Source of the DNA: Methanosarcina sp. MSH10X1
GTDB lineage: Archaea > Halobacteriota > Methanosarcinia > Methanosarcinales > Methanosarcinaceae
Direction: 5' to 3'
NCBI RefSeq assembly: GCF_004099695.1
Contig: NZ_SCHL01000010.1
Coordinates: 62,001-126,000 of the forward strand
Length of the DNA stretch: 64,000 nt
Below, in pieces: positions 44,883 through 53,766 of the stretch. Every line of letters begins with the position of its first letter. The stretch's first letter is position 1. The notes beneath the pieces are model-generated. The model did not search any database. It worked only from the letters and a program-made list of their open reading frames with translations, and was not told the DNA's origin. Both the position numbers and the translations under genes were made by a program.

Positions 44883-46700
44883 TTACTCCTTGCAGAAGCG
44901 AGCGCCGCTTATGAGTTCATAATATTGTTCTGTAGGAGTTCTCCAGTCCATATCTTTTGCAAGGAGGAAAGCTTCCCTGCAGAGGAGTTTATACTTAACC
45001 CTATCATCTATGAAATTCCGCGTAAAGTAGCTGACTGCCAGGGCATAATCAAGGACTGCTTCGTAATAGGGGAGATCGATGTTGTCTACCACTATCACCC
45101 CTCCAAGCACTTCTTCAAGGGACTCGATTGTCTTTATAGCGTCACTGAAGCCGCAAACCCGGCTGACCACGCTTGGGGTCCCTTCTTTTCCGGCTTCAAG
45201 CCCTGTGAGCAGGAAGGGGTCGTAACGCGAAGGAAAGATGCCTGCGCAGCAGCCTGCCATAAATTCCCCAACCTCCATGCCCAGCCCTCCGTCCGAGCTT
45301 GAAAGAATCTGGGGATAGAGAAGTGCTGCAACCGAGCGTTTTCCTCTTACCATTTTCGAAAAATCCAGTCCCTTTTCCTCGATCATCTGCTGAATTCTTA
45401 ACTCGTTGCCTACAAGCACTTCTTTTGGCAGGTTAACAGGAAATCCTGAAGGGAGATTTGTTTTGGACCCTTCCGCCGTAACAAGGAAACAGATTACCCT
45501 GACCCCCTCCTGCATATGCCCTTCGAGAATACTGTTCTTTATTATATGTTCAAGAGCAACAAGGGAATCGAGAAGGTCGGGATACCCCTTATTTTCGACT
45601 TCCAGGCGGGAGATTGTGAAGATCGGGATTATCTTTTCGGGTTCTATCCTTTCTCCCCCGTGATACTTATACAGATTTTCGGAAAGGAATTTCCTTATCC
45701 GTTCGAGGAAGCTTTCTTTCAGGCTCCAGTCTATCTTATCGGATTCTATGGTTATTCCGTTTCGGATTACAATCCCTTTAATCCCGTAAAAGAGCCTGAT
45801 TTCCTGCCGGGTCGATTCTCCGACTGCAGTAACCGTATCGGCATGGGATGCAAGGGCTTCGAGGGCAGTCAGGTTTTCAGGTACACCCGGAGGCCAGGTG
45901 CTGTCATTGTTCCTTCTTTTCTGGATGGAATTATATCCAGCAGCCCTTCCGGGCAGAGTTGCATGCAGGGTCGCAACCGTGTTTACCGGGACCCCGAGTC
46001 TTTTCAGCCTGGCTGGTGCATAAAACACTCCGAATTCGTGGCAGTGCAAGGAAACTCCCGGACAGGGAATAAAACCCTTACTTGAGGTTGTATCGGGAGT
46101 TTCGACATTTTCTGAGGATTTGCTTACAAGAAGCCGGACAAGCTCGGAAATCGCATAGGAAAGGCAAAGGTAATGAGTATATTCAGGCCCGTTTGACATA
46201 TTCTCATATTTCAGGGAATCAAGCCCGAGATGTTCGTAGGCTTCAGCTTTGACCTTGCTTTCAAGGGTCATCTCATTTCCCATATACACGGTGCGTATTT
46301 TTCCGAAGTCCGAGGTTTTAAATTGCAAATAGCCGATCCTGGTATCTCCTACAAGTTTGCTTCCTGTAAAAGCCTTGATGCCTGAGTTTTCAAGGGATTC
46401 GAGGCTTTTACGGAGTTCCTCGCCAGGATTGAGAGGGTCAAGTTCCTCCATAACTGTAATCCGGTTCAATCCCCTATTCCAATCCGCACCCCTGTACCCG
46501 TAATAAGGTCCGGCAATAAGTATCTCCTTCCCTTCCTTTGTATTCAGTCTGCCGGAATCGAAAAGTGCGGCAAGGGTTTGTGCTTCCTCATTTATAACGT
46601 TCCAGATCCCACCCATCTTGTTTGATTTAGGGCCTGCTTCCTCTCCGGCAATTATGACAAAATGCTTTTCCAAATCCTGACCCCCAGGGCCTCTTGCCAT
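44883..46700 (-). CDS. glycogen synthase, GT3-like (eukaryote-type)
   Basis: A 605-residue transferase. The UDP-binding GGIWNVI starts the protein (near residue 29), followed by IAGPYYGYRGADWN, SLHCHEFGVFYAPARLKRLG, TLHATLPGRAAGYNSI, ITIESDKIDWSL and FISRLEVENKGYPDLLDSL-like elements. The catalytic region is PSRYDPFLLTGLEAGKEGTPSVVS. This is the eukaryote/archaeal GT3 glycogen-synthase type, not bacterial GlgA. It heads a sugar operon with galT and a GT4 enzyme. It probably extends an alpha-1,4-glucan storage polymer. Confidence 0.88.
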   Translation of the reverse strand: MARGPGGQDLEKHFVIIAGEEAGPKSNKMGGIWNVINEEAQTLAALFDSGRLNTKEGKEILIAGPYYGYRGADWNRGLNRITVMEELDPLNPGEELRKSLESLENSGIKAFTGSKLVGDTRIGYLQFKTSDFGKIRTVYMGNEMTLESKVKAEAYEHLGLDSLKYENMSNGPEYTHYLCLSYAISELVRLLVSKSSENVETPDTTSSKGFIPCPGVSLHCHEFGVFYAPARLKRLGVPVNTVATLHATLPGRAAGYNSIQKRRNNDSTWPPGVPENLTALEALASHADTVTAVGESTRQEIRLFYGIKGIVIRNGITIESDKIDWSLKESFLERIRKFLSENLYKYHGGERIEPEKIIPIFTISRLEVENKGYPDLLDSLVALEHIIKNSILEGHMQEGVRVICFLVTAEGSKTNLPSGFPVNLPKEVLVGNELRIQQMIEEKGLDFSKMVRGKRSVAALLYPQILSSSDGGLGMEVGEFMAGCCAGIFPSRYDPFLLTGLEAGKEGTPSVVSRVCGFSDAIKTIESLEEVLGGVIVVDNIDLPYYEAVLDYALAVSYFTRNFIDDRVKYKLLCREAFLLAKDMDWRTPTEQYYELISGARFCKE

Positions 46701-46926
46701 TCCGTTCCTTATTTATATTTTAATTCTCCTGTAAATATTAAAATCTATCAATCGAAAAATAAACTTGCAAGGGGTGCGGCTCCGTGATGAAACGGTTGAA
46801 ATCCTGTGCCTGCGCCCGATTGTTGCTGGTAACAGGAAAAGGAGAGAAAGCATTAAAGCCGCCGGACCTTTCGAGAACACCGAAGAAGACATGACTCCGG
46901 TGCATAAGCAAAGGAAAAGGAGTTTT

Positions 46927-47715
46927 TCAGGCGCTGGCATCAAGTATCGAGGCCTTTGTTTTCGCGTAACAGCTTTCCACAAGTTTCATGGTGCCTTCGA
47001 GTTCGGTAATCTCAAAATCGAAGAGTGTGGAGAATTCCCTCACGTAAGCTTCGAAATCCTTCTCATAAATAAGGCCTGTATTTATCCTTGCAACTCTTTT
47101 GTATCCGGCATAATCAAAGAAAAATTTCGACATGGAAATATCATCCGGATTCTGGCTCAAGCCTGCGGTCCTGATCATCTCTCTCCAGTTTGCAGCCCAC
47201 ATAGGGGTGAGGAAAAAGGTGCCTACACCTTTGCAGCTTTTCAGGGCATCAAGATAACGTCCCCTGCCTCCGAGCACGGCACCTATGCAGTCGTCAACGA
47301 TTTCCCCGTTTTCTTCTTTCAGGATACTGACCTTGCAGCCCAGGGTCCTGAAGTCGTCTTCAATTTTTCCAAGCACATTGCCGCAGAGCCCGTAAAAGAG
47401 CAGGATTCCATCCGAATGGGGAGCTATTGCCTCCACTCTTGAATATACTGTCTTTTTAAGATTTTCAGGAATTGCGTGCAGGGCAAGCTCAAGCATGTAT
47501 ATATTCAGGGTTAAGCCTTTCTCTTCCTGTTTTTCCGGGAGCTTTTCAAAAGGAAGCGCCGTATGCGGAATCTCGGTTTCCAGCATTTTTTTCCTGATTC
47601 CACCAGAATCATCGTTTTCTACTACGATTATTTTCTCAATCTCAGGGTCATTCTCAAGCAGGTGCATTATTTCATCTTCAAACATCCTGCACCCGATTAT
47701 ACTGATCACTGGCAT
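46927..47715 (-). CDS. DUF1638 family protein
   Basis: The 262-residue protein follows the DUF1638 family: ISIIGCRMFEDEIMHLLENDPEIEKIIVVEND, LLFYGLCGNVLGKIEDDF, KEENGEIVDDCIGAVLGGRGRYLDALK, and FFLTPMWAANWREMI. Members are common in methylotrophic methanogens, often near corrinoid methyltransferase genes, with no established function. Here it stands 226 bases before the GT3 gene on the same strand. The AAC/cobalamin-like features are not evident, so I give no reaction. Confidence 0.85.
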   Translation of the reverse strand: MPVISIIGCRMFEDEIMHLLENDPEIEKIIVVENDDSGGIRKKMLETEIPHTALPFEKLPEKQEEKGLTLNIYMLELALHAIPENLKKTVYSRVEAIAPHSDGILLFYGLCGNVLGKIEDDFRTLGCKVSILKEENGEIVDDCIGAVLGGRGRYLDALKSCKGVGTFFLTPMWAANWREMIRTAGLSQNPDDISMSKFFFDYAGYKRVARINTGLIYEKDFEAYVREFSTLFDFEITELEGTMKLVESCYAKTKASILDASA

Positions 47716-48270
47716 TCACAGTTCCTCCTTTTTTTCCCTTGAAGCTGAAAAGCGGGCTCTTATAAGAGCGTTGCATCATTCTGTATATCTTCTCTATTGT
47801 TCTGCAATATTCTATGTATTCTTCAATACTTTATGTTATTCTACAATATTTTATATTACTCAATAATGGGTTAATATTTTCCTGTTTTGGTAATTTTCTG
47901 GTTTTAATTCAAAATACTGTTCTTCAGATTAAAGCTCAATATCTCACTCCATGACTGTACAGGTATTGTTCAACCACATTTTTTGAAGTGTACCATATCA
48001 CGTTTTTCCTGGTTTTACTGCAATGACAAAACAGCACAGGAACATTAGTGCAGCCATTACTGAGATTAAATAATTGACCATTATCGATAATGGGCTAGTT
48101 ACTTAATATAGCTACATAATCATTCTAATTATAATAAGACTTGACTATTAAGAGAAAAGTTTTTATAATTTATTATATCTTACATTAATGATCTGTTATT
48201 AGAGTAATAATGGATCACCAGTTTACTTGCAATATTCAAGCAACCTTTGTCATTGCTCACAGGAATCTTT
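47716..48270. other. gene-free stretch with a 16-bp palindrome
   Basis: No gene. It has a perfect 16-base palindrome (ccattatcgataatgg, 48078-48093), an attta-like TATA (48162-48175) and a ttatta-gag-taataa inverted repeat (48196-48210) before the small membrane gene. Confidence 0.5.
48078..48093. promoter_or_regulatory. perfect 16-bp palindrome
   Basis: The sequence ccattatcgataatgg is its own reverse complement. It lies within a gene-free region, divergent between the DUF1638 gene and a small membrane protein; a dimeric transcription factor could bind there. Confidence 0.45.
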
Positions 48271-48495
48271 ATGCTAACAAGTGTTATCTCACCTACCATT
48301 TCCGCAACTGCTGGTCTTCCCGAGTACTGGAACATTGTTATTGTCGGGCTTTTGATACTTCTATCTCTTATGGAAGTCCTAGCTGCAACTCAAAAATGGA
48401 ACAGAGATATTAACTGTTCTTTTAATATTGCGATCATTCCTTTAATTTTCAGTTTTATTGAAATGGTAATCTTCAAAATTATACAATTTATCTAA
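48271..48495 (+). CDS. small two-helix membrane protein
   Basis: A 74-residue protein with two membrane segments (WNIVIVGLLILLSLMEVLA and IAIIPLIFSFIEMVIFKII). Starting at the ATG at 48271 with an aggaat site before it; TTG codons at 48247 and 48253 would add up to eight residues. The early SPTISATAGLPEYW is compact and looks conserved. I do not recognise the function. It stands alone. Confidence 0.55.
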   Translation: MLTSVISPTISATAGLPEYWNIVIVGLLILLSLMEVLAATQKWNRDINCSFNIAIIPLIFSFIEMVIFKIIQFI

Positions 48496-48829
48496 TTCTG
48501 GATCTTTGAACCTATTTTTTCAGTTAGCCATTTAAATTTTAGAAGTAATATTCTTAAAAAAGTAGCGAAGAATTAAAACATAAGAAACGTATATCAGAGA
48601 TAAGATTTTAGGACTGTGGTAGAATTTCGTAGTATACTAATGTAAAATATAATCCAAATTAACTCTAAATTAGACAAATTCTCCAGTATTTACAACCCGG
48701 TTACTGACCTAAATAGCATTGAGAAAGCAAGCACTAAAGATAAGTCGAGAACTGTCAGATAAGCGATACTAATCAGAGCTGGAAGGACTCATAAATATTC
48801 TCACCGGGTGAAAATCCGGAAGGTGAAAA
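48496..48829 (+). promoter_or_regulatory. upstream region of the flippase gene with a hairpin over the ribosome site
   Basis: TATA-like runs occur near 48640. Just before the start, tcaccgg (48801-48807) and ccggaaggtga (48816-48826) can pair (ccgg/ccgg plus tca/tga), enclosing the ggtga ribosome site 3 bases before the ATG at 48830. It could control translation. Confidence 0.4.
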
Positions 48830-50407
48830 ATGTTAAACTCAACTGAACCCCAGGACGATTTCAGCAAGCAGGTGCCTAAGAATCTCATAACCAACGTGCT
48901 ATATTTTATAGTCAATCTCGCAAGTGGACTGTTTCTGGTACCATATTTTATTGATTCACTTGGCGTGGCGAGCTATGCAATGATTCCACTGGCGACCTCT
49001 TTTACAGCTTATGTAAATTTAATTATGGTATCCCTTAACACATCAGTCTCAAGGCCTATGACTATTGAATTACAAAGAGGAGAGTTTAAAAAAGCAAATG
49101 TGACCTTTAATACGGCTCTGTTTGGAACACTTGGGATTATCTTACTAATGCTTCCTATAGTAGTACTACTTTCCTATTATTCTCCTTCGTTTTTTGACGT
49201 TCCATCAAACCAGGAAAACTCTACGAGAATTCTTTTTCTTGGGGTTATAATTGCATTCTTATTACGAGCCTGGAGCAGTAACCTCGGAGTTTCTATTTTT
49301 GCCTATAACAGACTTGACCTTCTGAACATAATAAGTGCAATAAATATCCTTGTTCAGGTGGGCCTGATCATATTATTTTTTAAGCTGGATTCCCCAAACC
49401 TTGCTTACATAGGATTAGCTTACCTGATCGCTGCCATAGTTGCCTTTGTTCTTACTTTGTTTTTCTCACATAAAATAAGCCCTCAACTTACAATAAATAT
49501 AAAGGACTTCTGCAGAATAAAGGCTAACGAGATTATGGGGATGGGGGGCTGGGTTATTATTACTCAGATTGGCTCCCTCCTCTTTCTCCAGATAGACCTT
49601 ATAGTTGTAAACAAATTATTTGGCACTCTTGCGGGTGGAGAATACTCGATAGCTTTCATGTGGAGTTCAGTGCTACGCACTATTGCAGGTGTGCTTATAA
49701 GTATCCTTACACCAGTGATTTTAACTTACTATATAAAGGGCAGGATCGAAGAACTTATAAACCTTTCAAAAAGTGCCATAAAACTTACAGGCTTTGCACT
49801 GGCTCTTCCAGTTGGCTTTATCTGCGGTTTTGCTCCACAACTTCTTTTACTCTGGATAGGCCCCGAGTTTGTAAAACTCTCACCATTAATGTTAATAATG
49901 CTGTCTCATCTTGTGATTAACCTTCCAGTAATGCTTCTCTTCGACATCAATGTTGCATACAATAAGGTGCGAACTCCAGGAATTGTCACATTTTGGATGG
50001 GAGTAGGCAATTTTCTGTTGGAAATAATACTTCCGTTTATCACTGGCTGGGGATATTATGGGGTTGCAGTTGCAGGAGCAATTGTACTGACGCTTAAAAA
50101 TGCCTTTTTTATCCCCTGGTATGCGACTAAGGTACTTGGGATCCCAAAAACCACTTTTATGAGTTCCATGATTCCCGGAGCTTTAGCAGTGTTTATAGTA
50201 ACAGGACTTTGCAGGCTTATTAGCTTTCTTGTGCCTGTTTCCGGACTTGGAACCTTAATAATATCTGGTATCGTTATAACAATAGCATATATATGTGGTG
50301 TGTGGATTTTTACTAAAGAAAATGCCGAACGTCAGATAATACTGTCTATGATTCCTTCTGCTATAAGATATAAATTTAAGCTGGAGATTAAAAACAGTAC
50401 AAAATAA
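48830..50407 (+). CDS. polysaccharide flippase (Wzx/MATE-like)
   Basis: A 525-residue protein with 12 to 14 membrane segments and an N-terminal KQVPKNLITNVLYFIVNLASGLFLVPYFIDSLG typical of Wzx/MurJ-like oligosaccharide flippases. It would move lipid-linked glycans across the cytoplasmic membrane. No single catalytic residue defines the family. The region downstream (GT-C-like protein, acyltransferases, surface enzymes) supports a role in surface-glycan export. AT-rich codon use, as in its neighbours, differs from the core genes. Confidence 0.88.
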   Translation: MLNSTEPQDDFSKQVPKNLITNVLYFIVNLASGLFLVPYFIDSLGVASYAMIPLATSFTAYVNLIMVSLNTSVSRPMTIELQRGEFKKANVTFNTALFGTLGIILLMLPIVVLLSYYSPSFFDVPSNQENSTRILFLGVIIAFLLRAWSSNLGVSIFAYNRLDLLNIISAINILVQVGLIILFFKLDSPNLAYIGLAYLIAAIVAFVLTLFFSHKISPQLTINIKDFCRIKANEIMGMGGWVIITQIGSLLFLQIDLIVVNKLFGTLAGGEYSIAFMWSSVLRTIAGVLISILTPVILTYYIKGRIEELINLSKSAIKLTGFALALPVGFICGFAPQLLLLWIGPEFVKLSPLMLIMLSHLVINLPVMLLFDINVAYNKVRTPGIVTFWMGVGNFLLEIILPFITGWGYYGVAVAGAIVLTLKNAFFIPWYATKVLGIPKTTFMSSMIPGALAVFIVTGLCRLISFLVPVSGLGTLIISGIVITIAYICGVWIFTKENAERQIILSMIPSAIRYKFKLEIKNSTK

Positions 50408-50442
50408 AGATTCTCAATACAGTTTCTATTAATAATTTCCAA

Positions 50443-52263
50443 TTATCCTTTTTCTTTACAGGATTTTGCAAGATAAGCTGAAAATTCTTTATTATCATAT
50501 ATGTGATACACGTTCATACATGAGTTAACATAAGCCAGATCACTTTCATTAACTTGTCCAACATCTTTCCACACTGTAGAATACGCCTGTCTCTCATATT
50601 CTGTTATCAAAAAATACTGGGTAAAATTAGATGGAAAGATCTCTGTCTCAGATGAACTTAAATTTGTTGGAAAACTGATCCAGGGTCTAACTGAGGACAT
50701 ATGAATTGAAGAATATTTTGAACCATAGATAAGAGAAGAGTACCTGTTCAAAGGACTAAGTAACCCAATTGTAGGTATATTCTCGTTTTTAGAATCCACT
50801 AACCATTTTCCTCCATAAATGTCATAACTAGTAAATTGATCGCTTGGATATGTGATAATAGGAGATTGGTACAGTGAGGCAACTGTAGTGATTACAGATA
50901 GGATTATGAGAAGATTTAGAACTATTCTGTACTGTTTACGCAAAGAAACCATAAGATATCCTAGCAACAATGGTGTAAATATCATGTTAACATTTAAGTT
51001 AATAAATCTATATGGAGTATGAGCCTGAGAGGAAATAAAAAGAAAAATATAAAAGATGCTACCAAAAACAAAACACAAAGAAACAGATTTCAAGCTTTTT
51101 TCTGAATTTTTAAATATAAATAAGATTGAAAGTAAAGAGAAGATATAGTACGTAAATTCATCAAAGGTCATAATTAACAATGACCTTATTGCCGTTAAAA
51201 AACCCAGCTTATTGGCATATCCCGTTGCTAAAGTCAACGTTGTAGCACCTGAACTTCTCATGAGGAGAGAATTCTCTATTTGTTCAATAATTTCAATAGC
51301 GTTTTTTGTTAAAGCATACTGAGCTAGATACCAGATAGACGAGGTTATCAAAAAAATCATAATTAAACGTAAAGATACTTTATGAGATTTGCTCTCTGAC
51401 AACGTTTCTTCAATATACATACATAAGAGATATAATAGAAAAATTAAAGATACAATGGGATGAGTAAATGGCAGTACTAAACAGATTAAAACAACAAGAA
51501 TTCTATAGCGGTAATCATTGTTTTTATTAAGGGCGTAAAATAAAAGCGGTAAAATTAAAGTTGAGATGAGCATATAATATATTGTTGGAAAAAACCAAGC
51601 AAAAAATAGAGGTATTGAAGCTATAACTGAGTATACAATAAAATTCTGATTTTGTTTAAATGATTTCGCCCAGCAATAAATAGATAGCATATAAATTATA
51701 ACAAACAAAGTTGGAACGTATTTTGATACCTCTAAAGCAGAAATGTCTAAAACTTGGCTGATCTGAGAAATAAGTACTGAGGTATATGGATAAAAATTAT
51801 AATTAGGGATATTATCATAAATGCTTACATCCATTGCATACCCTATATAGTCTGCATTATCCCCTCTACCCATGATTAGCATGTAGTTTTTTAATTTAGG
51901 AAGCAAAACTAATAATATATTACAAAAGATAATCTGAAAAAACCCTAAATTAAACTGCTTGCTGCTTCTAGTGGGAATAGAAGACCACAAGAGAAACATT
52001 CCATTTATTAAACCAAATAGTAGAGATATCCAGAAAATTAAAGGCGTAGAGGAATATATGCAAATTTCATAGCCCATAGCTGGCTTTCTTGCAATTATCA
52101 AAAGAGAGTACGAGATAAGTATAAAAGATATTGCTGTAGATAATAGCTGAAATTTATATATAGAACACATTCGACTCTGTAATTTGGACTCAAAAAATCT
52201 AATGATGTTACCCAGTTCCAAATTAATTTTGCTATATTTATTCACATTAGACTCTTTCGGCAT
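50443..52263 (-). CDS. polytopic membrane protein, GT-C-like glycosyltransferase candidate
   Basis: A 606-residue protein with 12 or so membrane segments and a C-terminal outside domain of about 120 residues (from GGKWLVDSKNENIP on). An early loop with MGRGDNADYIGYAMDVSIYD and a second PFTHPIVSL segment fit the architecture of GT-C enzymes that use lipid-linked sugars, where an early acidic residue is catalytic. No definitive motif is seen, so the function is inferred. It is convergent with the flippase. A truncated relative stands at 11665-12729. Confidence 0.6.
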   Translation of the reverse strand: MPKESNVNKYSKINLELGNIIRFFESKLQSRMCSIYKFQLLSTAISFILISYSLLIIARKPAMGYEICIYSSTPLIFWISLLFGLINGMFLLWSSIPTRSSKQFNLGFFQIIFCNILLVLLPKLKNYMLIMGRGDNADYIGYAMDVSIYDNIPNYNFYPYTSVLISQISQVLDISALEVSKYVPTLFVIIYMLSIYCWAKSFKQNQNFIVYSVIASIPLFFAWFFPTIYYMLISTLILPLLFYALNKNNDYRYRILVVLICLVLPFTHPIVSLIFLLYLLCMYIEETLSESKSHKVSLRLIMIFLITSSIWYLAQYALTKNAIEIIEQIENSLLMRSSGATTLTLATGYANKLGFLTAIRSLLIMTFDEFTYYIFSLLSILFIFKNSEKSLKSVSLCFVFGSIFYIFLFISSQAHTPYRFINLNVNMIFTPLLLGYLMVSLRKQYRIVLNLLIILSVITTVASLYQSPIITYPSDQFTSYDIYGGKWLVDSKNENIPTIGLLSPLNRYSSLIYGSKYSSIHMSSVRPWISFPTNLSSSETEIFPSNFTQYFLITEYERQAYSTVWKDVGQVNESDLAYVNSCMNVYHIYDNKEFSAYLAKSCKEKG

Positions 52264-52713
52264 GTAGTACCTCCGGTTCTATTAAGAGCCGGTTACTAAT
52301 ACTGGATATAATCTTCTGGCCCTCGCATTGCTGCAAGAATTTTGGAGTTTTTAGAAGTGTTATCAGAATCTACAACAATATCACTAGTCAAAGCAACTGG
52401 CATCAAAGCTATGCAAGATTAAAATAAACATCTATTTTTTATTAGCACATCTTTTGCAAAGCACTGAAATTCTGTAAAAACGGCTTCACAATCATCTGAA
52501 CTAGAGAGTTTTTCCATTAGTTTGAATTACCTGGTATATCTTTTCTTATTTATTCTGGGCCTCTAAAGTTTATTTAAACGTTTTCTACAAACTTAGCTTT
52601 AAAATGTCGTATAGAATGTTACCGGGTTGTCTGTTTTTTGTCTTAATTTAGCAGTTGATACTAGAATGTCTTATCTGTTACTTCAAAAGCACTACTTTAC
52701 ATTGGACAGAGGG

Positions 52714-52722
52714 ATATATAAA
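52714..52722 (+). promoter_or_regulatory. TATA box of a candidate RNA
   Basis: The run atatataaa in the context gggatatataaattt would start a transcript near 52740-52745. No long gene follows for 390 bases. Confidence 0.4.
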
Positions 52723-52739
52723 TTTATTTACGATGTGCG

Positions 52740-53025
52740 TGCTCAGCCATAAAAACCTCTGAATATTAATCCAATTATTCACAGAGTTGCATTTCTACAA
52801 TCTTTAAATTTGAGAACCCAGAGGCAAGCGGGAAGCTACAGTTCCTGCGGTTAATCATAATTAACTCTCACGAACTTAAAGTGACTGCAGATAAAAATAA
52901 TTAGCCTGAATATGCAAAAAATCATATTATGAAGGTGGCACAAATGAAGAAAAATATAGAAAAATAAACCGCTAAAATTGATTTTTATTCCGTTTTTAGC
53001 TTTTTAAAATCTAGCTAAAAGGCAT
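52740..53025 (+). ncRNA. candidate structured RNA with a 7-codon leader peptide
   Basis: Two adjacent perfect hairpins lie at 52828-52848 (gcgggaa / ttcctgc with one G-T pair, 7-base loop) and 52850-52865 (gttaat / attaac, 4-base loop). At 52944 an ATG with a ggtgg site 5 bases upstream opens a frame of just seven codons (MKKNIEK, stop 52965-52967). An inverted repeat (ttttagct 52994-53001 / agctaaaa 53013-53020) follows. This is the layout of an RNA with an encoded leader peptide or of a decayed gene; the mini-frame may be spurious. Confidence 0.35.
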
Positions 53026-53147
53026 GAAATTAACCACATGTCAAAATACTATCTAAATTATGTTAGAACAATGAAATAATTATTTATAATCAGTGTACTT
53101 AGATTATGTCAACAAAAAATTAAAGGAAGATCATGGTGGGGAAGAAT

Positions 53148-53555
53148 ATGAGAATTCGAGTTATTAGTTCAAGAAAAGAGATCTTTGCGTTAAATCCTAA
53201 TGAACGTATTGTCCATCTGGCATTCAGGCCTTCAAACAAGGATATTTTTGGACTGGTTGAGACCTGTCCAAAGATTGAAGTGATTCAATTACCTAAGTCT
53301 TACATGGGCACAATTTCAAAGTCTATAGAAATGTTTCTTGAGATGCAGAAAACTCAGCTTATAGAAGGCGATGTCTGGGGTCACCGGAAGGGTATTAACG
53401 AATACTATGCCATTCCATACTCAGTAATTGAGAAAATAAGAGAAATGAGAATAGATGGTAAAAACAATGTAGATATTGAAGTAAAAATTTCAAAGGAAAA
53501 CGGACTTAACCCTGAAATGGTCGCCTATATCATGAACAAGGAAGCTCCTGCCTGA
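53148..53555 (+). CDS. DUF1699 family protein
   Basis: A 135-residue protein of the DUF1699 family, which is restricted to methanogens. The core is MRIRVISSRKEIFALNPNERIVHLAFRPSNKDIF, CPKIEVIQLPKSYMGTISKSIEMFLEMQ, GDVWGHRKGINEYYAIPYSVIEKI. The family's usual start is this MRIRV, so I use the ATG at 53148 with gggga upstream; an ATG at 53133 with aaggaag upstream is also possible. No reaction is known. It may be regulatory. It stands alone between surface genes. Confidence 0.85.
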   Translation: MRIRVISSRKEIFALNPNERIVHLAFRPSNKDIFGLVETCPKIEVIQLPKSYMGTISKSIEMFLEMQKTQLIEGDVWGHRKGINEYYAIPYSVIEKIREMRIDGKNNVDIEVKISKENGLNPEMVAYIMNKEAPA

Positions 53556-53766
53556 GTTTTGACAGTACAGAGCATGTAGGTAGGCGTATGTTATACTGGA
53601 GAACAGGTGTAAAGATATGGGTGCATCCTTTATACCTAATCTCCAGCTTAACTACCCCAACTAATTCTAAATTTTAAAGTTAGTTTAAGTTTTATTTAAA
53701 GAAATAACTTGAATCTATATTCATTCAACAATTGGACTACTTATCAATAGTTTTCTGTATACTATC

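Larger units (their letters stand above)
52264..53132. other. 870-base gene-poor stretch holding a candidate RNA
   Basis: The left part (52264-52700) shows nothing but AT-rich DNA. The right part has a TATA box, two hairpins, a mini-ORF and an inverted repeat described separately. TATA-like atttataat (about 53080-53089) probably starts the gene at 53133. Confidence 0.5.

Noticed and set aside
45516-46085. 189-codon plus-strand frame
   Set aside because: Antisense to the GT3 gene.
46765-47442. 225-codon plus-strand frame
   Set aside because: Antisense to the DUF1638 gene.
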